A stretch of 64,000 nucleotides of DNA from Struthio camelus (lineage: Eukaryota; Chordata; Aves; Struthioniformes; Struthionidae), in NCBI RefSeq assembly GCF_040807025.1, contig NC_090968.1:5073906-5137905 (forward strand), in the 5' to 3' direction. Positions within the stretch are counted from its first letter, which is position 1. The number at the start of each line of letters is the position of its first letter. A program made the translations under genes and the position numbers. The notes under the pieces were generated by a model that had not been told where the DNA came from, ran no database searches, and worked only from the letters and a program-made list of their open reading frames with translations. Shown here one piece after another: positions 45,301 to 57,300 of the stretch.

Positions 45301-48300
45301 CTGGGTGCGTGGGCGCGGGTTTTAAGGGGTTGTTGAGATACCCTCCTGAAAAGCCCCTCTGAAACCCCCGCTGCTGTGGCTCGCTTTCTGCCAGAGTCGG
45401 TGATTCAGCCCCAGAAGTGGCGTCCGCGGTCCACGAGGCAGCGGTGAGGTTTCTAGGAACAGGATCTCCTCTCTGTTTTGATGACCGCGTGTCCGCGAGG
45501 CTGTCTCAAGAAGAAAGGGTGTCTCTTAGCTTGGGCAGCGGAGGAGGACGCGAGCGTACCGTCATGGGCATAATTGTTCTGCCAATACGAAACAGATGGC
45601 CAAAGGTGAAAGAAAACGTTACGAAAGTTGTGTCGGTTTTTGCAATCAGATCCGAAGCCGTGGGGAAGCGTTTGGTTCAGAGAGTGGAAACAAAAGCAGC
45701 TGAGGCTCCTGTGAAAGTGCTTGGAGCCAGGAATCCTTTTGTGAAAGCTCAAAAACAACCCCCTTTCTTGCTGCTGTCTCCAGGCAGGCCCCAGCTTTCT
45801 GAGGCTGAGGTTCATTGGTTTCGTAACACAACTCAGCGTGTTGGCTTGCGGTGGGCTTTTGTGTCCGGCTCTCAAGAGCAGCAGCAAGAAGATGCAATGT
45901 GGGTCTCTGACGTAAGGAGGCTCTTGGTGGAGAAAGGAGCAGTAGGGGGGAAAACATGGCCCAACCCAGAATAGTTTCACCCTTCCCCCCCCCCCATTTT
46001 TAATAGTAATTTTTATTGTAGTAATGCTGGAAGTCCCAACCAAAATCACGTCTTTGTTGTGTTAGGCCTTAGGCAAACGCAGATGTGTAGCCCTTGCTGT
46101 AGAGGCTTGATAATTCAGATTAGGCGAGATGGGCTTAGCGTTTTTTTTCCCCTTTACAGAAGGGGTGAGGAAGAGAGAGCGAGAGGCCTGAGCTAGCCGG
46201 GAGGAGGTGGGGATGTGAGTTTGCACGGCTGAAATCCCACCGGAGATCTGTGGCAACCCTGTTGCTGAACAGGATCTCGTCAGTCTCGGACCAAAAAGCT
46301 ATTTTAGCTGTGGTCTGACTTATACATCATAGATGGCTCCGGGGAGAAGCAAGTTGATGTGGAAGCCAGAGCTGTGAACGTATCTACAGACCTGCTGCAT
46401 TTCCCCCCTCTCTCCCTCCCTCCCATACCCAGCTCATTTCTTTATCTTTCTTGTGGTTTCTTCACACCTTTCAAGGCTCAGGAGGCTTAGCTCAAGAAGG
46501 AGAAAAAATTCTTAGGCTTTCTTGTTGCTTGCATGCTAGCTCCCTTAATGGAGCTAATCTATGCCAGAATAGTAGATGTCTCCGATGAAAGCGAAGCTGC
46601 AGCTGGAGGAATGAGGCCAGTATTTCTGATGGAGCAGACCCGCTTACCCCAGCGCGCGGGGTCAGCAATGCAAGACACGCAGTCCTTTCGGAGCAAGTAG
46701 CGCTCTGGAGAGCAGAGTATAAAGGCAAGAGCTGATTCAGCCTCAAATATGTGGGTGGGATTGTTTCATAAGCAAAGGAGAGGTTGGAGATCCAGGTCTG
46801 AATTAAGCTTGTAGCTGAATTCTAAGATTTGGAGTTTTAACAACAACAACAACAAAAAAAAAGGCTGGCACCTACGTCTCCACAGCTGTTGGCCTAAATA
46901 GGTGGAAATTGCACAAGGCTCGCTCAGAAGGGGAGGACCGGCATGCGTGAGCCATAAGAGTTAACTCTTTCTGGGTTTGGTCTCTCGTGCTGTGCGGGTA
47001 GAAATTCCCAGCAGCACTTTTCCCATGGGCCAGATCATCGCGGGGAGGGAGCCGAGTCCTGGGTTTGTGCGTGGTGCTCTCGCCCCCTTCCTGCATTGCG
47101 TTCTTCGGCCTCGGACTGTGCGCGCCAGGTCCCACTGGCTTTGGGGGTTGGGCCTCTGTTTCCAAATCTACCTAACGTGGGTTGCGGTCAGCCCAGTTTT
47201 ACTTCCTAGAGGTAACGTCTCTCTCTGCTGAATGACTATATGGGCTCCCGAAGCAGATATTGTTGAAGGCTCTACCTTCTGGTTGATATCTGGAGTGGGA
47301 GCTTGGCAGATGTGTGTTCAGCTTCTGCTTCGGCCGCAGAATCTGCTTTGTGATTTCACCAGCTGTAAACTCTTACCAGCGGAGCATCCTTTTTTGCTGC
47401 CTGTTTGTATCCCCCAGCTGGCGTACAGCCATCAGGACAAGATCCTGGGGGTGGGAAGCAGCTTACAATCCTGCTCTTGCTGGGGGATTTACCAGACCCA
47501 GATTTACCTTGTAGCTGCTCTCTACAGTTATAAGATGAGACTAAGTTAAAGTCTTTCGGACGTGAGATTTTCCTGTTGACGTGACAGCTTGTTGCAGGTA
47601 TTTTTCTCCGCGTGTACATAAATTACGGGGAGGGCAATTTAAACAAAACAAACAAAAGGTCTGCTTCAGCTATTTAATGTTGTTTACTTCTGATTTTTAT
47701 GTGGAGTCTGTTTTCATCATTACCCAGCTGGTCTACGCGTCGGTGTTGGAAGGTGAAACATGCTGCCTGTATTCGCATGATTGAATACTCCCAGTGTGAC
47801 AAAAACTCTGCAGTGAAAGGAAATGATTCAAGTCTGTGAAGAGTGATTGGGAGAAAGCTTTTAGCGATCCATTCTCATTGGGAAACCTTTATTATACTTA
47901 GTTTGACCGCTTTGTTCTTTAATCTTGCAATATAAAGCTGAGATCTACAGTGCTTTAAATTCTTCTCTCAGAGGTTTTGCTGTTTGTTCAGGCTCTGCAA
48001 ACCCTTGAGTTGCTATATCAGTAGCTCTGCTCTAGACCTCCTCTCTGCGAGCGGAATGGGGAGTGGCTGTGCATTGGTTTTGCTCTCAGACAGGTCCTGA
48101 AAACGTCATTGTGTGCTGGTCTGCTATAGCTATCTGAAGATTGAAATACCCTCAAGAGAATGAAACGATAACTTATTTCTTGCTAGGTTGCTTCCCCCCC
48201 CCCGCCCACCCCCTGGCAAATACAGACAAAAAGGCAGGACACAAGAGTTGGATTCATGCGGAGTCCCAAGTCGGAGCAGGATTTCTGTGTGTGTATCAGC

Positions 48301-51300
48301 ATCTCTGGGGGGAGACGCGTGTCGTGGGACCTCTGTCCGAGAGTCTGCACTGTTGAGGTATCGTGCTGGCTCTGACAGTGGTTTTTTGAGCCCCGTTTAA
48401 GTTTGCCCCTTATTTTTCACTTCTGTAAAATGACCAGCGAGGACAACCCAGCCCAGTCAGAGTTGGTGGAGAAGACTTGCCCAGATGCAGAGCCTGGAAG
48501 CAGGGAACGCAGGTGCCCCGAGCCCACACTGGGTTGTGGGCACCGCGCTCCCCGTCGGAGCAACTCGGGGGCCCTGAGTGCCACCCCAGCGTCCCCGCTG
48601 CTGCAGTGGTCAGAGCTCTTCTGGGAACGGATGCAGAAACCTGTGCTTATTTGCTAAGCTGTTGAACTAATTGCAAAAATAACAGGCAAATCAGTAGGTC
48701 TCTCTAACAGCATTCCTGTGCTTTCCTTTTTTCAAAAGTTTTTAATTTTTGTGAGTTCCTGGTCTCTCTTCCCCTCCTCTAACTTGGGGGGAGGGGGGGC
48801 TAATTTCTTCCTTTGCTCGTTGCTGTGATGTAATAAATCCCAGCACGTCACAGCAAGGGATTCCCAAATCCATCTGGGGCTTTTGAACGTTAACCTCTGG
48901 CTTGGGAAGTCCGTGAGATACAGATGCTCGGAAGCTGCAGGGAAGTATCGCTGCATGCTTGCTCTGATCAGATACTCTTTCCTCAGCGTATGTTATTGGC
49001 ATCTGTCAGAGACAGGCTGGATGTCTTTGGTTTTGTGCAACACAGCTGCTGTTAGGTTGGTGGAGCGGGAAGGTGGAAGAAACCCAAATGTACTCTTTAG
49101 CACTAGAGGGTTAGCTGACGTTCCCTAATGCAGGAGGGAGCTTCATTTGGAGGTTAGAGTTTGGGCCTCAGGATACTTGGATTCAGTTCCCTGCCCTTAA
49201 GGTCTTTGGAGAGGTGGATTGATCTCTCTTCACCGTATTTCTCAATCTGCAGAAGGAGGCTGATAATACTTTCTTTCCTCCGTCCTTTGAGTGCTCTGTT
49301 TACCTTGGAGGCTTTTCAGGTTTGTCACCACCTGGGATAAGGGAGCTTCCATTTCTGTGAAGATCTCTGATGCTGCAGCAGTGAGCACGGTAACCTATTA
49401 ACGGTGACTAATAGATGCAACGTGGGAATAAGGATTCTGTTCTTTTGTGGTGGAAGCAGCAGGCAGATGTTTAACACCTGGAATGGCGCTCCGCACGGCT
49501 CGGATGAGGCTAGCAGCTGCTGTCACGCAGCTTCCTTGCAAAACGCAGGCATGTTTGAACATCGTTCCTGCATGCAGAATCACACTTGGTTCTGAACAGC
49601 CCTTCTCCATCACGCCGAGGCCTCTGGGCTGCGTTAAGTTCGAACAACGTGGAAGTGGCCATCAGCTGAAAACCCTGGGTGGATTTCAACCCGCTGCTGA
49701 TGTCAGGTCTGGTCGGGGAAAATATTCCATTTCCGTGACTTGACTATGCATAGGGCTGATAGTGACGTAATTATGCGTAGCAAACATGCTCGGGGCTTTA
49801 TATAGGGCGGATATATCCTGCAGTCACAGATGGAAAAAATCACTTAGGCTCTCACCCACTTTCTCAGCTGTCAGTGCAAATTTCCTCAACTACTATCTTT
49901 TCTTGTGCTTCTCCAGTACCATTTTAAGCTTTGACTTTCTGTCCTTTGGGTTAATCCTTGTAATAAGCTTTTACTAAAAACCTTTTTAGATCCTCAGCAG
50001 TCAAAGCTATTTCCAAACGGTTTAAGACTTTTATTACCTCTTGTTTCCTGGTGAAAAAAAACTGAGGCACAGTTTCGGGAGGAGTTAGAGCAGAGACATA
50101 AGGGGCTCTGTCAGGAGGCAGTGCCCTGTAGCTCCAGGTGAGCGTGCTTTCTCCACCAAGTGAAGAATTGGAAACACTTCATAAAATTGCAGTGGAGAAA
50201 AGTGAATTGCAGGCTGTGAAAACCAGTCTTGGAAGGCCTTCAAGGCACAAAGGCTCAGATACTTTCTTGACAGCACGGAGGCAAAAGCAACGCAGTATTT
50301 CAGGAGAATCTGCCAAAGAGAGGAGGAACTCTGTATTGCAAATGGACTTTCCGGATTACACAGGAGATGTACAGGTTTTCAGCCTCTCTGTTAAGGATTA
50401 AGCCTCCAGTTGTGAGAACTCATTGCACTTGCATCAGGCCCTTTGTCTGAACATCATGAAACATCTCAGATGTAACAAACTGGGAGATATATTTTAAGAG
50501 GGTTTAAAAATCTGAGCCTAAGCTATGAACCTGGCCCTGTCCAAGTGGGACTTTCCTTCTGGGTAGATCACAAGCTTGTTGAGCCCCTTTGCGCTGTGGT
50601 CTCTGCCTCCTGGCACTGTGAGGCTTGGACCCTACCGGCAGTGGAAACTACCTCGGGATGGGATCAGGTCCTGTTTTCCGAGGTCGCTGGGGGTGTCTTG
50701 GGGATGCTCCAGTTGAGTTGCTGCAGGACTGAATTCCTGAGGGCAAGAAGAGCAATGAGTACTCAGGTCTGCTGTAAAGCTGAGTGATAGCTCATTTTAA
50801 AAAAAAAAAAAAAAAAAAAAGCCCAAGGATCTGTTAGTTGCATCGGTGTCGGTGATGCATCTGGGGAATGGATGTGCCACATCTATTTGCAGGGCTCTGC
50901 AAATCCTAATGTGACCTCCCTAACTTTAATCCCTTTATCTGTTATTGATTGGAGTAATCTAGAGAAGCCCGTGTCTCTTTAAAGCTCTGGACTTTTTTTT
51001 TATCTTCCAAGTGATTGAATTTGAGGGAGAGGAGAGGAGAATTCCTCTGTTCTGATGTAACTGCTTGGGGAGCCACGTGGTCTTATATATTTTTGTCTAG
51101 AAAAGCTCTCTTGGAAGCAAGTTATAAAATTTTCAGTAGCTCTTTTGTAATTGCTTGCCACAGCAGATATTTTCCAGTCAGCCTTTGCTTTGGGCTTGGG
51201 TGCCTGCGAGGTTTGTTTGCGCAGTGTCCTCACGTAGGCTCCGAATGTGAAACCCATTCAACCTCCATGACTCACTTGCCGCCCCGAGTAACGCTGCAGA

Positions 51301-54300
51301 CGGAAGAGGAATCCAGCCTGAGCAAGTGGTGAATGTCCATGTCAGCAAATGCGGACCCCAGCTTCTGTAGCGCCCAGGCCAGGTGGGGAAGGGATGCCTT
51401 GTGGTGAGGGGAGCCCCGATTTCTGTTCCCTGCCGGGGCTCCCCCTTCCCTGCACTCTGCCAGCATTAAAGCGGTCCTACCTAGGCTGCTCTCGACTCAC
51501 TTCCGTAATAGCTGAGACTGAATTAAGGTCACTGTGGCTCTGAAACAAGCACTTCTAATGAATTTAAGTAACAGAGGAGGTTTGTTGTGTAGTGACTTGT
51601 TAAATAATGCTTCTCTTTAAATGAGGAAAAACATTTTATGCAGGACGGAGGAAGGATTTGAAGAAGGTGGAAAGCTTTGCTTACCTCCCTGTGGTGACTT
51701 TTTCTAGCAGTTGTTCTTCCTTCCTCCCTCTGTTCTGCTGCACCCCTGATGCACTGATTTCTGTTCCCCATCTCTAAGCCACAGAACCAGTCTCCTTGCA
51801 AGCCAGCGTCATTTACTCTTTTTATTTTGTTTGTTTGTTGCTCACAGAACATGAACATCCAAGTGGAAGACATAAGAATCCGTGCCATCCTCGCCACCTA
51901 CCGTAAGCGGGTGCCTGTCACAGAAGGTTATGTGGAAGTGAAAGAAGGAGGGGCCTGGAAGCAGATCTGTGACAAGCAGTGGACCATGAAAAATTCCCGA
52001 GTCGTCTGTGGCATGTTTGGATTTCCGAGTGAGAGGAAGTACAACGCTAAGGTCTACAAGTAAGAGCAGGGCTTTGTATGAGACACGGGCACGTTTCTTT
52101 GAACACTCGGGGCCTTGTTCAAAAATGCAAATTGTCAAACGACACTGAGACCTTGAGGTAGAAAAGCCTCTGTCAACGGCTTCCTTCCTTCAGATCAAAT
52201 TTTCCTTCTGTGTAAATATTTGAAACGTCAAGCATTTCCTTGTGCAGACAGGGGAATGGTTTGATTCTCACCTTCTGGATGAAGACCACGTGCAGTATCG
52301 GTTTTAATATTGGGTAGGTGCTATAGTAGGAGTCGTGGTCATTCAGCCCAAGAAATCTTTTTTGTTTCCAGCCATGGGAGAGTCATTTCCCTCACCAGTG
52401 AAGGGTTTGGTTCTCTGGTGTGTGCAGGGATGTACGTATGTGAGCAAACTGACTATACTCTGTCCATAAACCCATCAGCTGCAGGCAAATCTAAGCAGTT
52501 ATCGCATCCCTCTGTAGAGAGTCAGGTGTAGGATCAGGTCTGATATGTGCTGAAAGCTTCAGCTGGGTAATCTTGCAATCAAATGTGTCTTTGTTTTGCT
52601 TCATTGCCCAGGTTCCTCCTTTCTGCTATTGCATGCCATTCCTGCCCTTACACCTTTGATGACATGTTTCCCTGTGTTTACCAGCTGCTTTGGCATTTGG
52701 CTCCCATGGAGGTTTGCCTTTCACAGCTCTGGGCGTCCAGCTGCCAAATCGCCCACAAAGGAGCAGTCTACCCAGGGGAATATTTCCCAGTAAATCTCCC
52801 ACTGTTGCTAACCCCAGTTCAGCGTTGTTGGCGCTGACAATTCCTCCTCAGGGCCCCAGTCTGGAAGAGCTGCCAACCACCTCCAACTGTATGACTTGCT
52901 TTATCCATTAAAGCCTGTTCTGAGCAGAGTTCAGTGCTAAGCTAGAAATGTCAGTAGCGTGTCCATGCTGCTGCTCCCGACGTTGCTTCTGCCTGCACAT
53001 CTGAGATGGACTAGAAGGATGCAGGCTGGGGCAGCTGTGATTTTAGAGCTGCTTTTTCTTCCTATATTCATAGATTGCATTAAAATGAGGGAAGAAAACT
53101 GTGACCCATAGGGAGAACTTTGTGTCTTTCGTAGCTTAATGCAGCTCCTGCGTGTTCAAGCTGCGTTTCCTGCTGTTTCTTGACAGTCAGGAGCTCTAGT
53201 CTTTTTTGTTGTCATTGTTTCAGCTTGCTTTCTGTCGCTAGCCTTCAGCGCAGACGTGTTCCTTCCTACACAGTTTCCTAGAAATAACACCCTAGAGCAG
53301 ATGCAAAATAGTTTAGGTTAAAGCTTATCTTGTTTCTTTCCTCTACTGTGTGACCTATGGAGTGGAAAAGCGCCAGCTGGTTAGGGGGAGAACTGAATTC
53401 TCCAGGCAGGGGTTGTGGTTTTCCTGCCTGCTCCTCTTGGCCCATGCAATTGCTATTTCTGAAAGCTCCCCCTGGAACCAACCAGCCACCTTTCAGTCCT
53501 TTCATTAGCAAGATCATGATCAATTGAAGAGGTCCTTGGGTTGAAATAGCATAAAGCCACATAGCAGCAGAAAGAATATAAAATAAATAACCCAACTGGA
53601 ATTTTGTTTTCAGCCTTCCCATGGAGCTAATAATTGTTACCAGGCAGCCTCATGTTTTGCCCTGGATACCAGTTAGAGGAGTGTTTGCTTCTGTCCATAT
53701 AGCATGTCTCCCTCAGACTCAGCTCTGAGATTCCCGTCCCCTGCATCAGAGCAACAGCGCAGAATAAATTACCCCTAGTAAGACGAAGTAGGATTTTTCC
53801 TCCTCCATAGCTGTGGTATTTCCAAGAAAAGCATTAACTTTTGCAGCTGGAGCCATCTGCCTTAAATAAAAGGGTACTTGGTAATTGTCCTGTCTCTTAC
53901 AATAGCACATGTAGAGATGGAAAAACTTAGGCGCAGCTGTTCAGCCTGATAGTCAGCGATGTTGAAAGTCCCATTCACCAGAGCTGGAGTTAGGAACATG
54001 CCGTGCTTCCCAGGCTTGGGATGTCTGCACCAAATCAGAAAGGTTACTCGAGCAGTCCTGGTGTCGTGATACCTTCCCCATCTTTGCTCATTTTCTGCAA
54101 GCAGTGATGGCTTACTGGGCTCCTGCACCCACAGAAAGATATTTCGAAAAATATGCTGAATGTTCTCCCAGGCTGGAACAAGACAGGATGTCACTTTACT
54201 GGAGGGAAAAGAGTTTGGGCTTTTGCTCATAACTCCCCCTGAGTAAAACTTTGTCAGTTTTGTTTGGTTAGTGTAATTTAAAGAGCTGTTTTCCTTCTTG

Positions 54301-57300
54301 TGCCTAAACAGCACGGAAGCAGGTTCAGGTGTAGATACACCTTCGGTACGGAAGCAGGTTCAGGGGTAGATACACCTAGCTCTTCTTGGTCAGAGAGCTA
54401 GGATATGCATCAAGTACAACCAGCGCTGCTGGTAAGCTTGCTGGTGAGGAAAAACTCCCAGTCTGTGGTCCTGTATGAAATCTGGGCTGGGAACTTCGGA
54501 AGTGATCTTTGCTTTGTGATCAGGATGCTGGAATGACAACCATTGCAATCCGCTCGGCTGGGCCATGAGAGCGCTGCTCTGTGGTTTATCCCACACGTCT
54601 TCTGGTCGCATCCTGTTCTGGGGAGGGAAGAGTCCAACTCTGGCTGGTCACTTGGACTAAACCCTCTCTCCACGTGAGTGTGAAGCCTCGGAAACGTTTC
54701 TCTCGTTTCTCGGGCTTTGCTCTCCCTAATTTGTAAATACTGTTCTCCCAAGAGTGGCTCCTTTCCTGCGCTCAATCCACAGCTGGGAGGCAGGGGCTGG
54801 AATCGGGTTTCAGGCTGGAATTGGGTTTCGGGCTGGCTCATGCAGCTGTGCTGACTGGGGCTGCGAGTGCCCCTTCCTCTAGCCACAGCCATCCCGTTCC
54901 CCACAAACTATGGCTTTACATGCCGAGATAACTGATATTAGGCTCTGCTGCTGCACAATGGTGGGAGTTGAAATGATTTGCAGATGGACTTGGAAGAAAA
55001 CAACTTAGTTCATTGTTGTCCCTATGCCAAGGTTTTATTCCTGAATGTAACTTAGGCTGTGCAGTTGACAGCGCAATTTATGTTAGGAAACGAAACAGAT
55101 CTCAGTGCTGTTTCCGTGCTCTTGTTCATTCTTCAAAGCTATTTTATATAAGAAGTGTTTGTTAACTCCTCCTGCAAACCCCTGCCCTGGTTGAGAGAGA
55201 GAAGTAGGAATAAATGCATTTAGCTGATGGGGAGAGTATGAGTTTGTGACCTGAGATGCCTAAGGCAGAGAGATGAACCTTGATGCCTTCCTGAGATCTT
55301 CTTACAGCTTTGTGATTTGTCCAGGAGTGGTCAAAGGGTGGAAGAGCTCAGCGGTTCCTGGATGTTTCATTCAGTATCGGTCCAAACAGACCTTTCTTCT
55401 CTGCAGCTGGGAGATGCTCACTGCATTATAAAAGTGGTCAGATGTGTAGGCCAGTTAGTATGGCTGTACCAGAAACCTGCGTGGTTTGGGTTCTCCCTAC
55501 AAACCTGGCTTTGCTGAGGGCTTTGGCAGATGGCGGCAGGTCTGGCTTCTCTTCTGCAAGTAGACTTGCTAACTTCAGCAAGTGCCTGAAGAGTTAGGCC
55601 AGGGTGTAGAAACTGCTCTTAGCACCAGAAACGTATGCTCACAGCGCCAGAAGAGGAATTCACCAGCTTCCATTCAGTGTGTGATGGGTGCATTTTCCCA
55701 ATATATATATATGTGCAATCATTTGTTTTCTGCTCTCCTGTAATGAACTTGTTCGCCTGGCCCCGGAGTCCCCTCGCACGCTTTCTTACCCCAGCAAGGT
55801 TGCTTAGCTGAACTTTGAGATGCTTTCCAAAGCCCCTGGGCTTCGGCTATGTCTTTTTTTAAAGCTTGTGTGGTGAAGGTCCATCTCTCCTGATCAGTAG
55901 AAATCTTTTAGGTTCCAACGTGACCTGGAGTTGGCTAAACTCTCAGAGCATGACTGTTCACTCATGCCTCTGAGCAGGTTTGCTCTTGGCTTACGCCTAG
56001 GCCAATGAGAGGGGGGTTACACACTTTCTGTGTTAAAAATTAAATAACAAGAATGCCCCGAGTTTCTGGCTGTAGAGATCATAGGTATTCTACTTTTTTT
56101 AAATTCAGTCCAGGGAAATGAGGTGGGGCTTTCTCTGGCTATTTCTCTTTTAGCTTACCAAGGGCTGTTAATATCAACCAGATGTTAATGCCTCAAGAAA
56201 TTTCCAGGATGAGGTCATTGTTTGCTATTGTAAGGCATCCCCTTAATTACTTCTCTAAGGCAGGCTGTGTTTCTTGTCTGCTTTTGGAGTTCAGGAGGTC
56301 TCTATACATGTGTGTGTGGAGGGCCTGCCGTGAAAACACTCCACGTTCTTGCTCCTACAAGGAACAAACAGCATGAAAGGACGTTGGAGCAGGGCACCTC
56401 TGAGGGGGAGCAGAGCTGGTTCCTCCTAGGAGAACACGGAGTAACGTCACCTGAGGTTGGGCACTCGCGGATGCGTTGCGGTGTGTAAAGTGTGCCCAAA
56501 TCTGCCTGGTCACTTTGCAACCCAGGAGAGAAGTTGTTAACGTTTAAGGGACCCAGGTGCCAAGCTCTAGCAGTGCAAGGGCATTAGACGCAGGCTTGCA
56601 CTGCCTTTTGGTAGGCATGTAGTATCCTGGGCAGTTTAATTAAGAGGAAGAAAAAGCTTCAAGGTTTGGTCCAAAATTGAACCAGACATCCTGGCTGAGA
56701 AGTGGCTGGCGCTTGCTTTCTGCCTGCGTCCTCCCTGTTTTTTTTTTTTCCTTTTCTTTTTTAATTCCTTTCTTCCTATCCCATTTATTTTCTGTCAGTT
56801 CAGAGTCCCTGACAGTTCTCATTTGGAGTTTGACGGGCAACGTTTTACCCACAGGACAGGCAGGTTGCCTGCTGCTGCTCCATGAGACGGACCTCAGGCC
56901 TGCGTTTGCTGGTCCTGCCCCCTCCTTCACCCTTCCCAGAGGGGTGTTTACTCCCCATCACAGGATGCAGTTGCAGCTCTAGCCTAAGCCTGGCTGTATT
57001 TGGCCCTAACCTCAAGCCAGAGAAATTTGGTTCCAGAAAGGATTAATTTGTGGCTGTGAGGCGTATGAGCCTAGATGACTGCTGAGCTTGGCAGCAAGGC
57101 GCAGCGAGCAGAAGCGGGAGAAGAAAGTCTTCTCCAGCATCTGAGATGGCGCAGATTAGCCTGTGTGGAAGCACCAAAGTGTATCAGCTGGGAGTAACTT
57201 TCGGTCGTAACCTGTCCAAGTTTAGATTCAAACCAATAACCTATAAAAGGCACTCTGTTCCGTTACCAGATCCTGTTCAGGCTGTCTGTCCTGCAGGGAC

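Larger units (their letters stand above)
36359..51847 (+). other. LOXL2: LOXL2 large intron 3 (15.5 kb)
   Basis: The longest intron in the window. It contains a perfect hairpin at 39497-39525, MIR-like remnants near 41740-41965, 49150-49320 and possibly 50030-50130, a CpG island with a minus-strand TATA promoter near 43.4 kb, overlapping long frames at 45417-46049, and a poly(A) run at 50799-50820. No exon matching a known LOXL2 segment is missing between its flanking exons. Confidence 0.85.

Noticed and set aside
50560-50820. Processed pseudogene or SINE ending in the poly(A) run
   Set aside because: The upstream sequence matches no gene or SINE I recognise, and no flanking target-site duplication is visible.
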